DNA of 64,000 nt from the NCBI GenBank assembly GCA_934448295.1, contig CAKSEY010000002.1, positions 186,001 through 250,000 of the forward strand, given 5' to 3'. The notes under the pieces are model-generated. The model was given only the letters and a program-made list of their open reading frames with translations, was not told the DNA's origin and did not search any database. Below, in pieces: positions 25,411-32,479 of the stretch. The stretch comes from an uncultured Oscillospiraceae bacterium (GTDB lineage Bacteria; Bacillota; Clostridia; Oscillospirales; Ruminococcaceae). How positions within the stretch are numbered: the stretch's first letter is position 1; each line of letters begins with the position of its first letter. Both the position numbers and the translations under genes were made by a program.

Positions 25411-26364
25411 TTAATTGAAGCTGTCCCCCGCGTCGGATTTCCGCGCCGCCTTGAACCGGGGACTTTTCTTTGTGACCATGCGCTCCTCGGCGCCGCCGGG
25501 GGTGCACAGCCGCAGCGTTATCCTGCCGCTGTCTATCCTAGGGTGGCGGAGCACCCTCGCGGCGCAGGGCTGTACAGCCTCCCGCGAAGCCGCGATAAAG
25601 CAGAATTTCTCGTCCTCATATGGGACGTCCCCGCCCTTTAGCTGCTTGTGGAGCTTGCTCCTTGCGACCCGCGCAGTGAAGTGACACCAATCGCCCTTTT
25701 CCATCGGGCACGCGCCCTCCTGCGGGCAGGGAGCCGCGATATGCGCCCCGAGTCCCGCCAGAAGCTCCCGGGCGGCGAGGATATTCGCAAAGCCCTCCGG
25801 GGTGCCCGGCTCCACTATCAGCAGAAGCCTTTCGGTGCTGTTCCACAGCCGCTCTGCGGCGGATCTGCGGGCGTTTGCGCTCAGCTCGTTCAGGCAGTAG
25901 GAGCACATCACAAGCTCCGCCTTTTCGTCAAGACCCGCCGTGATATCTCCGCGCTTCCACACCGCCGGAACTCCGCAAAGCTCCGTTAACTGACCGCCGA
26001 CAGACAGCATTTCCGGTTCACGCTCAACGCAGGCGATACTCTCACATTCCGTCAGCGCGTAAGCCGCATGGCTTGCCGCGCCCGTCCCTGCGCCCACGTC
26101 AAGCACCGTGGAGAATCTGCGGTTTTCCTCCGGGATACATTCCAGCGAAAGCTCCAGAGCCTTTGATACCGCCCCGAAGGTCGCAGGCATTCTCACCGCC
26201 GCATACGCCAGGATATCGCGGCGGCTGGCGGCAAGGCTCTTTCCGGTGCCGCTGTTCTCGCGGTACCTCTTTGATAGTCCCTCCGCCGCAGCGGTCAGCC
26301 CCTCAGTGCTCTCGCCGGATAGAAGCCGCTCTATCTCCCCGCGCAGTTCTGCCGGAAATTCCAT
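25411..26364 (-). CDS. Rsm22-type small ribosomal subunit methyltransferase family protein
   Basis: 317 residues. SAM-binding fold with motif I VLDVGAGTGAASHAA and motif post-I IACVEREPEML. The C-terminal cysteine-rich part is typical of Rsm22/METTL17: IAAPCPQEGACPMEKGDWCHFTARVARS then YEDEKFCFIAA. The four cysteines of this region hold an Fe-S cluster in eukaryotic members; by analogy one may be bound here. Known members act on, or in assembly of, the small ribosomal subunit. Whether the bacterial protein methylates rRNA is not settled. CTGAGAGGTAGACG precedes the ATG. It lies 10 bp after the SGNH hydrolase gene. Confidence 0.87.
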   Translation of the reverse strand: MEFPAELRGEIERLLSGESTEGLTAAAEGLSKRYRENSGTGKSLAASRRDILAYAAVRMPATFGAVSKALELSLECIPEENRRFSTVLDVGAGTGAASHAAYALTECESIACVEREPEMLSVGGQLTELCGVPAVWKRGDITAGLDEKAELVMCSYCLNELSANARRSAAERLWNSTERLLLIVEPGTPEGFANILAARELLAGLGAHIAAPCPQEGACPMEKGDWCHFTARVARSKLHKQLKGGDVPYEDEKFCFIAASREAVQPCAARVLRHPRIDSGRITLRLCTPGGAEERMVTKKSPRFKAARKSDAGDSFN

Positions 26365-26374
26365 CGTCTACCTC

Positions 26375-27139
26375 TCAGAAATAGTTGTTGCGTATCTCCT
26401 TGGTTGCGAACGCGCCCTCGAGGGTCTGACCCTCAACGTCCGGGTGCAGTCCGTCCTTTAGATACTTTCCTCTTGCGCCAATGACCTCGAACTTCTCGCA
26501 AATGCCGCTTCCGCTGTACGCGTCAATGACCTGCACGGAAAGCCCCCTGCATATCTTGCGCAGGCACTCGATGGTCTTTTCTATCTTCTGGTTGTGCTCC
26601 GGGGTCGCGGTCTGGATAGGCGTCATGACGAACACGCGGCACTCCGGGAAATTCTCCTGAATGGTCTGAATACACCAGCGCGCGGCTCCCGCCTCGGTGA
26701 ACAGGTCGATGTTCTCATTACTGGAAAGCTCCTTTCCGGTGAGCGCCTTGTCCGGGTCGCCGATGAACGCCTCAAGGTCGTTGGTCCCCATCGCGAACGC
26801 GAAGATGTCAGGCTTCGGGAAATTGCCGCTCTTATACTCCGCCAGAAATCTCTGGATATGTACCACTGCGCAGTTGTTCATGCGCTTCTGCATTTCCACT
26901 GCGTCGTCGGTGGGCTCCCAGCCGTCGCTTATCCCGGCGAAATCAGCCGCGCCGTAATTCTGTGTGGTAATGGTCTTTCCGCCGCACTCCACAGTCCGCT
27001 TGTACCATACCGAGCTCCCCACGGCAACGTTGCTGTGGGACTTCATTTTAAGATTCTTGTAGACGTGCCAGCTCCACTGCTCGCCTGCCGTGATGCTGTC
27101 GCCGTCTATGCCAAGGTTAAGTTCTTCAAATCCAGTCAT
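26375..27139 (-). CDS. SGNH/GDSL-family hydrolase
   Basis: 254 residues from the chosen start. The SGNH blocks are present: GIDGDSITAG with the catalytic serine (residue 15), a GSSVWYKR block II region, MGTNDLEAF (block III asparagine) and KDGLHPD with the catalytic Asp and His near residue 230. There is no signal peptide, so it is probably a cytoplasmic esterase or carbohydrate deacylase; the substrate is unknown. A longer frame opens at 27187, but it would begin within a TATAAT sequence (27173-27178). GGGAGAACAAGC lies just before the ATG at 27137-27139, so the shorter start is preferred. Confidence 0.88.
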   Translation of the reverse strand: MTGFEELNLGIDGDSITAGEQWSWHVYKNLKMKSHSNVAVGSSVWYKRTVECGGKTITTQNYGAADFAGISDGWEPTDDAVEMQKRMNNCAVVHIQRFLAEYKSGNFPKPDIFAFAMGTNDLEAFIGDPDKALTGKELSSNENIDLFTEAGAARWCIQTIQENFPECRVFVMTPIQTATPEHNQKIEKTIECLRKICRGLSVQVIDAYSGSGICEKFEVIGARGKYLKDGLHPDVEGQTLEGAFATKEIRNNYF

Positions 27140-27243
27140 GCTTGTTCTCCCTGAGTAAGATAATATTTTCATATTATACTTTACCACAAAAATGCAATTT
27201 TGTAAAGGGGATTTACGAATTTTATTACATGGCTGTTGGAGTT

Positions 27244-28128
27244 TTATATCCCGCTGAGGTCGAAATCCGGGGTGTATTCCTCTTTTGCGGAGCTGCGCTC
27301 CTGCATGAAGCCCTCCAGACCCGCCGCGTAAACCGCGTCCAGCGCCTTGCGGTACTCGAACGTTGTTATCCGGCGGTTGAGCCTCGGTATCTCCCGAGCC
27401 TTGTAGAACGGCGTGTACTGGCTCATAAGGCTGAACAACACGTCCTTTCCGAAGCGCTCTCCCACCCGGGAGATGACCTCGACGGAATCCCGGTAATGAT
27501 ACGGAAGTACAAGGTGCCGCACGATAACTCCGCTTTTCAGCATACCGTCCGGCGCAAACGCCGGCTTTCCGGTCTGGCGGAGCATTTCCTCCACCGCGCT
27601 CATCGCGGTATCAAAATAGCCGGGAGCCTGCGAAAGCTCCTGCGCCAGCCCGTCCGAGAAGTACTTTATGTCCGGGAGCCATACATCAACGTACCCCTCC
27701 AGCGCCCGGAGCGTTTCGACCCGCTCATAGCCGCCGCTGTTGTACACCACCGGAATACGGAGCCTGTCTTTTACCATATCCAGCGCCTGCATTATCTGCG
27801 GCACGAAATGCGTGGGGTTCACGAGGTTTATGTTGTAGGCTCCCTGCTCCTGCAATTCCAGGAATATCTCCGAAAGCCGCTGTGTGCTGACGTCCTTCCC
27901 CTTTCCTCCGGCGCTTATTTCGTGATTCTGGCAGAAAACGCACCTCATCACACAGCCGGAGAAGAACACGGTGCCGCTCCCCCGGGAAGGGTCTGCGCCG
28001 CTTATACATGGCTCCTCCCACTGGTGGAGCGCCGCCCTCGCCAGCCGGACGCTCCGCCCCATTCCGCAGAAGCCGAATGTATTCTCACGGTCGGCGCCGC
28101 ACTGCCGCGGACACAGCCTGCAAATCAT
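27244..28128 (-). CDS. Radical SAM protein, pyruvate formate-lyase activase-like (COG1313)
   Basis: 294 residues from an ATG behind a run of G residues. The radical SAM cysteine motif CVMRCVFC (Cys59, 63, 66) binds the 4Fe-4S cluster that cleaves SAM. An extra N-terminal cysteine set (CRLCPRQC and a later GFCG) is usual in this PflA-like subgroup and may bind a second metal site. The rest fits the partial TIM barrel (LQEQGAYNINLVNPTHFVPQI, IPVVYNSGGYE, DVWLPDIKYFS). The target is unknown; some relatives act with AmmeMemoRadiSam-type partners, none of which is seen here. It sits downstream of a terminator-like hairpin. Confidence 0.9.
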   Translation of the reverse strand: MICRLCPRQCGADRENTFGFCGMGRSVRLARAALHQWEEPCISGADPSRGSGTVFFSGCVMRCVFCQNHEISAGGKGKDVSTQRLSEIFLELQEQGAYNINLVNPTHFVPQIMQALDMVKDRLRIPVVYNSGGYERVETLRALEGYVDVWLPDIKYFSDGLAQELSQAPGYFDTAMSAVEEMLRQTGKPAFAPDGMLKSGVIVRHLVLPYHYRDSVEVISRVGERFGKDVLFSLMSQYTPFYKAREIPRLNRRITTFEYRKALDAVYAAGLEGFMQERSSAKEEYTPDFDLSGI

Positions 28129-28150
28129 GAAATCCCCCCCGAAACGACAA

Positions 28151-28172
28151 AGGGCGGTAAGCAAGCCGCCCT
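28151..28172 (-). terminator. GC-rich hairpin between the membrane-anchored gene and the radical SAM gene
   Basis: AGGGCGG (28151-28157) pairs with CCGCCCT (28166-28172), extended outward by GACA/TGTC. On the minus strand it is followed by TTTGTCGTTTCG, only a weak U-run, so partial termination or attenuation before the radical SAM gene is likely. Confidence 0.55.
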
Positions 28173-28178
28173 GTCAGT

Positions 28179-29009
28179 TTATTTCTTCGTGACCGTCTTT
28201 ACCGTCACGCCGAGCCTTGCCGCCTCTTCCTCGGTGAGCGTCCTGATGAACTCGTATGTAGGCTTCAGGTCGCCGTTGTCGTCATACTCCATCTTCATGC
28301 TGACCGCCAGCGAATCGTTGGTGACCGACGTGAAATCCAGCGGATTCTCAGCGTTGACATTATATATGAACACGAACGTTATCTCCGGCGCCTGCTGGAA
28401 ATCCGAGCTGTTGACGATAAGCCGGAAATTCGTGCAGTCCGTCAGCGCAAAGGAAGCCTCGGAATCCGCCCCGGTGACTATCGGTTCGATAACCGTCTGG
28501 CGCTCCTTGAACACCTTGCCGTCGTCCGTCTGCTGGTCGGAAAGCTCCTGGTCGTAGATGTTCTGCGCCGCAAGCACCCTGCCGTTGGTTACGATGGCGC
28601 TTATCTGCATATCCTTGTAGCGGTAGTCCGTGACAGCCTCAGTGCCGTCCTCCGCCAGACCGTTGAGCACGCTTCCGTTTATGACGTAGGTGGAAGTATC
28701 CGCCTGCTCAGCCGAAAGGCTCACTACCGGCGCATAGATGATGTTCTGATACTGCGCCAGGACCTCCGTGATATCGGATATCGGCACGGAATCGCCGTTG
28801 GTCTGGTTCATTTTCAGGATTATTTCGGAAAGGGTCTCGTTGGCGTTAAGGTCGGTGGTGTAGACCCTCGTCACCTGGAGATCAGCGCCGCTCTGGTTCT
28901 TTATATCGCCGCAGAATATCATCTCCCGCGCGTTCAGCATAAGGATAAGATACGCCGCCAGCCCGAGGATCAGCACCGAAACCAGTACTATACCTATAAT
29001 TATCTTCAT
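28179..29009 (-). CDS. Membrane-anchored extracytoplasmic protein of unknown function
   Basis: 276 residues. One N-terminal hydrophobic segment (IIGIVLVSVLILGLAAYLILML, residues 3-25) anchors an otherwise soluble domain. The domain is mainly beta with a helix-rich start (NANETLSEIILKMNQ) and later strands (ITFVFIYNVNAEN, DSLAVSMKMEYD). No cysteine pair, catalytic signature or lipobox is present beyond the anchor. I do not recognise the family. GAGGTCAAACT precedes the ATG. It lies 9 bp after the FkbM gene, probably in one transcript with it and the EAL-HDOD gene. Confidence 0.68.
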   Translation of the reverse strand: MKIIIGIVLVSVLILGLAAYLILMLNAREMIFCGDIKNQSGADLQVTRVYTTDLNANETLSEIILKMNQTNGDSVPISDITEVLAQYQNIIYAPVVSLSAEQADTSTYVINGSVLNGLAEDGTEAVTDYRYKDMQISAIVTNGRVLAAQNIYDQELSDQQTDDGKVFKERQTVIEPIVTGADSEASFALTDCTNFRLIVNSSDFQQAPEITFVFIYNVNAENPLDFTSVTNDSLAVSMKMEYDDNGDLKPTYEFIRTLTEEEAARLGVTVKTVTKK

Positions 29010-29018
29010 AGTTTGACC

Positions 29019-30116
29019 TCAAATGCAATATAAATTTGTGTCCCAGTCAGGTATATACGGGTGATGCCTGAGATAGAACCGGTACTTCTTATTTATTGCC
29101 GCTATCTGGAGCGGTATCGCGAACATATCCTCGTTCCTGTGGTAGAGCGCCACGGAGAGCTTCGGGCGGAACGCGGCTATCGTGTTCTTCGCGCCCTCTA
29201 TCGCGCGCTCCTCGCTTCCCTCCACGTCGTACTTGATGAATGTCGCCGTATCTCCCCGGAGCATATGGTCAACGCTCATCATGCTGACCTCGCGGTATCT
29301 TGCAGGATTCGCCAGCTTATCCGGGTCGGTCTCGTCCACCTTGGAGCTTCTCCCCGCCCGCAGGCTGAACCGCATAGTGGTCTCGGTATCCCACGCGCCG
29401 GCATTGTAAGCCTCCAGCAGCCCGGAGCCTATCATGTACAGCCGCCTTTTCAGCTTGATGTAGTTCTTGTGATCCGGCTCCATCGCGTATATCTTGCGGA
29501 AGTTCATGCCCGTTTCGTTCAGGAATTCGACTATCGTATCGCCGTTGTAAGCGCCGAGGTCAACGTAGGTCTCCTCCGTGCCGATTTTCAGCAGGTCGAA
29601 CATCTCCGCGTGCGGGCTTTCGCACTCCCGCAGATAGTCCAGCTTCCCGCTGAGCTTATAGCGGATAACGTTCTCAAACACACGCCTGGACTGGTCGTCA
29701 GCAAGCATTCCGTACACCTTTTCAAGCTCCGCGCGGCGCTCCCGGGCGTAATCCAGCGTGAACAGCCCGTCGCCCACCACCGGGACGTTCGGCGCGTAAA
29801 GCTCATGCCTTGCGGCTATGCCGTAAATGTGCTCCATAACGTCCGGAAGCTGGCTGCCGAAGCACACCAGGATCAGGAAATCATCGCCGTAAAGCTGCTC
29901 TATCTCGGAAAGCTTCTTCACCCGGCAGCCAAGGAAGCTGTGCCCGCGCACGAACTCGTCGCTTGCCATGATGTCAGCCACAGGCGCGCCTATGCCGTCA
30001 AGGACGTTCTTTATTTTCTCCGCGCCGTCGCCCATGCCGTAGAGCACTATTTTCTTCTCCGTCTGCCGCAGATAGTCCCACAGGCAGCCGTCAATGTCAT
30101 CAAGGAAAAACGCCAT
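29019..30116 (-). CDS. FkbM family SAM-dependent methyltransferase
   Basis: 365 residues. Residues about 1-140 form a Rossmann-like N-terminal domain (KIVLYGMGDGAEKIKNVLDG, FLILVCFGSQLPDVMEHI), often fused to this family. Residues about 190-350 are the FkbM methyltransferase: motif I YVDLGAYNGDTIVEFL, the acidic motif IYAMEPDHKNYIKLK, FIKYDVEGSEERAIEGA and PKLSVALYHR. Relatives O-methylate sugars or small molecules, often in glycan clusters. Next to the flagellar operon a role on flagellin or surface glycan is possible, but no glycosyltransferase is nearby. It lies 18 bp after the EAL-HDOD gene in the same direction. Confidence 0.88.
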   Translation of the reverse strand: MAFFLDDIDGCLWDYLRQTEKKIVLYGMGDGAEKIKNVLDGIGAPVADIMASDEFVRGHSFLGCRVKKLSEIEQLYGDDFLILVCFGSQLPDVMEHIYGIAARHELYAPNVPVVGDGLFTLDYARERRAELEKVYGMLADDQSRRVFENVIRYKLSGKLDYLRECESPHAEMFDLLKIGTEETYVDLGAYNGDTIVEFLNETGMNFRKIYAMEPDHKNYIKLKRRLYMIGSGLLEAYNAGAWDTETTMRFSLRAGRSSKVDETDPDKLANPARYREVSMMSVDHMLRGDTATFIKYDVEGSEERAIEGAKNTIAAFRPKLSVALYHRNEDMFAIPLQIAAINKKYRFYLRHHPYIPDWDTNLYCI

Positions 30117-30134
30117 TACAAAACCCTCGCGCGG

Positions 30135-31349
30135 TCACATCATCCTGATGCGCTCCGCCTCTTTCACACACCTGACGAACTCCTCCGATATGAGTGAGCT
30201 GTCCAGATGATATTTTTCAACATATTTATCCACGCTTGCCCAGTCCGCCTTTTCATAGCAGTAGGCAAGGTCGTACACATCGCTGTAAATTCCGCCCCTG
30301 CCGAGAAGTCCGTCCTTTATCTCAGCGGTCAGCGGGAACTCGTCAAGCGTCTGGCTGAGCGCCTGATCGCCGCCCCATGCCACCATGGAAAGCAGCCCCA
30401 TAAGGTAATAGGAGTCCGAATCCGGAGCCGCCTGCGGTATCATCAGCGCGATCTGTCGGCAGAATTTCGCCATCAGACAGGAGATACGCATTATCTCAAC
30501 GTTGTCGCAGCGGACGATACGCTGCATTCCCATCAGGTATACCCAGTCGCGCAGGTAGTCAAGCCCGAGTATCACCAGCGCCTGACCTATGGAGCGGACG
30601 CGGTTCTTCACGCCGAAATACACGGAATTTATAAGCCGCAGCAGCCGCTGGCACATCGCCGTATCGCAGGAGATGACCTCGATTATCTCGTCAAGGTCGG
30701 GCTCCGGCTGAGAAACGAGCTGCATGACCTTCATAAAGTTCACCGGCAGAGGTGTAAGGCTGTTCTTGGACATTATAGTCGGCTTCGCGAAATAGTAGCC
30801 CTGCATATAGCTGCACCCCAGGCTCTTCGCGTATTCAAACTCCTCCTGGCTCTCTATCTTCTCCGCCAGCATGACCTTGTTGGAATACCGGCAGATATAC
30901 GCTGTGTCCTCAATGGATTTTTTCGGCGTGCGGAAATCTATCTTTACAATGTCGCCAAGCTCGAAAAGCTCGCTGTAACTGTTGTCGTACTCGAAATCGT
31001 CCAGCGCCAGCGTGTAGCCGCGTTCCTTCAGCTCCTGACAGGCGGCAAGCAGCTCGTCGTCCATCAGCAGGTTTTCGAGAACCTCGACCACCACAAGCTC
31101 CGGGGCTATCATCTTGGGCACCCCGCGCTTCAGCAGATTCGCCGTGAAATTGATGAATGCCTTTCCTCCGCCGATTATATCCTTGATATTCAGCCCGAAG
31201 AACGCATTTGTTACAACGTCCGCCGTGGATTCGTCACCGTTGAGCCCGGTATATTCATTTTTCTTGTCATTGCTGCGGTAGAGCAGCTCGTACCCGTACA
31301 CATGATTATGTATATCGAATATCGGCTGACGCGCCATGTAGACATTCAT
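30135..31349 (-). CDS. EAL-HDOD signalling protein (c-di-GMP-related)
   Basis: 404 residues. N-terminal EAL domain (about 1-200) followed by HDOD (about 205-400, with the conserved LLRLINSVYFGVKNRVRSIGQALVILG). In the EAL part several catalytic positions remain (YELLYR, INFT, VVEVLE, LALDDFE, VKIDF, AEKIE, YMQGYYF), but loop 6 DDFGTGYSS is replaced by DDFEYDNSYSE, so activity is uncertain. Relatives (CdgJ, YuxH type) influence motility. Start: the first in-frame codon is a GTG that overlaps the AGAGAGG site; the ATG at 31347-31349 has proper spacing. It has its own promoter just after the flagellar terminator and probably leads a transcript with the FkbM gene. Confidence 0.9.
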   Translation of the reverse strand: MNVYMARQPIFDIHNHVYGYELLYRSNDKKNEYTGLNGDESTADVVTNAFFGLNIKDIIGGGKAFINFTANLLKRGVPKMIAPELVVVEVLENLLMDDELLAACQELKERGYTLALDDFEYDNSYSELFELGDIVKIDFRTPKKSIEDTAYICRYSNKVMLAEKIESQEEFEYAKSLGCSYMQGYYFAKPTIMSKNSLTPLPVNFMKVMQLVSQPEPDLDEIIEVISCDTAMCQRLLRLINSVYFGVKNRVRSIGQALVILGLDYLRDWVYLMGMQRIVRCDNVEIMRISCLMAKFCRQIALMIPQAAPDSDSYYLMGLLSMVAWGGDQALSQTLDEFPLTAEIKDGLLGRGGIYSDVYDLAYCYEKADWASVDKYVEKYHLDSSLISEEFVRCVKEAERIRMM

Positions 31350-31387
31350 TACATTCACCTCTCTGCCAGTATGGTTTATACATAATT

Positions 31388-31416
31388 ATTATACAATAAA
31401 TCCCGGATTTTTTCAA
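31388..31416 (-). promoter_or_regulatory. Sigma-A promoter of the EAL-HDOD operon
   Basis: On the minus strand TTGAAA (31411-31416), 17-bp spacer, perfect TATAAT (31388-31393). The start point would fall about 35 bases before the ATG. Confidence 0.85.
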
Positions 31417-31496
31417 GCGCTTTGTGCAGATTTGTTACTATTTGTTTTTTTTCGCGATTATGCACAATCCCGCCGAAGAATATTTGGCAGAAAAAA

Positions 31497-31522
31497 CCAC
31501 CCACAGCCGGAGCCGCGGGCGG
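31497..31522 (-). terminator. Terminator of the late flagellar operon
   Basis: CCACCCACAGCC and GGGCGG arms form an imperfect stem (31497-31522), followed on the minus strand by TTTTTT. It lies just after the last flagellar gene. Confidence 0.7.
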
Positions 31523-31528
31523 AATGAG

Positions 31529-32014
31529 TTACAGATTCTTGTTAAGCGCCTGACCGGTCGCCCTGCCAACGACAGAGCTGTTGTAGTATCCGATCTTCTG
31601 GCGGGTCTGCTTTAGCTGCTCAAGCTCCTTGCGGGAATCAACGTGCTGGCTCTTGAACTGCCCGGATATGACCTTATCCTTATCGACTATGCGCTGCTTG
31701 ATAACGGTAATGTTCCGCTGCAAAAGCTGCACCTTCTTGTGATCGTCGTCCAGCGGGGCGTTGACATAGCTGCCGTGGACAAGCGTTTTCAGCAGTATGC
31801 GCTCATCGTTCATTTCAAGCTCTATTATCTCGTCAAGCTGGTCTTTAAGCTCCTCCAGCCTGCCGATAAGCTCGTTACGCGCGAGCAGCGCCTCCTGAAG
31901 CGTTTCCAGATCCGCGTTACTCATGGCGTCCGTCTGCTTTTCGTATTCCTGGAGAACCTCGATGATCTGCTTCATCACCTCGATAACTCCCTCACAGCCT
32001 TTCAGCTCTGCCAT
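31529..32014 (-). CDS. Flagellar export chaperone-like coiled-coil protein (FliT position)
   Basis: 161 residues, almost entirely helical and charged, with two long coiled-coil stretches (about 10-70 and 95-145). It ends GYYNSSVVGRATGQALNKNL, which recalls the C-terminus of FlgN-type chaperones. It follows fliS by 33 bp, the usual place of fliT. FliT/FlgN proteins escort FliD or the hook-associated proteins to the export apparatus. A separate FlgN is encoded at the other end of the operon, so this one most likely serves FliD. Sequence similarity alone would not name it; position carries the call. Confidence 0.7.
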   Translation of the reverse strand: MAELKGCEGVIEVMKQIIEVLQEYEKQTDAMSNADLETLQEALLARNELIGRLEELKDQLDEIIELEMNDERILLKTLVHGSYVNAPLDDDHKKVQLLQRNITVIKQRIVDKDKVISGQFKSQHVDSRKELEQLKQTRQKIGYYNSSVVGRATGQALNKNL

Positions 32015-32047
32015 AATAACACCTCCCTGAACTTTCAGAAAATACGC

Positions 32048-32455
32048 TTACTTTTTGCCCTTTGCCTGCGCCTCTATCTCTTCCTTGGTCATCTGGCTTA
32101 TCTGGGTGAACGCGTCCCGCAGGTCTGCGATCATGGGAATGATCTTCTTGACCTCTTCGGCGGTCGCCGCGTCCTTCCTCATGTTAGCCTTTTCAGCCGT
32201 CCTCTGGAAGAAATCATAAAGCTGGTCGAGATTCTTGGATATCGGGATATCCATATCCAGCGCGCCGCGCAGCGCCCCGAGGAGCTCCTGCGCCTTGACA
32301 AGCGCCGTGTGCGCTTTCATGATATCCTTTTCTTCTATAGCGCTGACGCCGATGGCAAGCTGGCGCTCAGTCTCGCTGTACAGCTTTATCACCACCTCCA
32401 CCGGGGTCATTGTGGTAACTGACTGCTTTTTATATGCTGCATAGGGATTTGACAT
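32048..32455 (-). CDS. fliS: Flagellar export chaperone FliS
   Basis: 135 residues, the usual length. Typical FliS features are N-terminal NPYAAYKKQSVTTMTPVEVVIKLYSETERQL and the helix LDMDIPISKNLDQLYDFFQRT. FliS binds the C-terminus of flagellin and, in Gram-positives, the FliW-flagellin balance. The C-terminus is a basic/acidic helix (TKEEIEAQAKGKK). CCGAGGG precedes the ATG. The flagellin gene itself is not in this window. Confidence 0.95.
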   Translation of the reverse strand: MSNPYAAYKKQSVTTMTPVEVVIKLYSETERQLAIGVSAIEEKDIMKAHTALVKAQELLGALRGALDMDIPISKNLDQLYDFFQRTAEKANMRKDAATAEEVKKIIPMIADLRDAFTQISQMTKEEIEAQAKGKK

Positions 32456-32479
32456 GGAATTACCCTCGGTTCTTATTTA

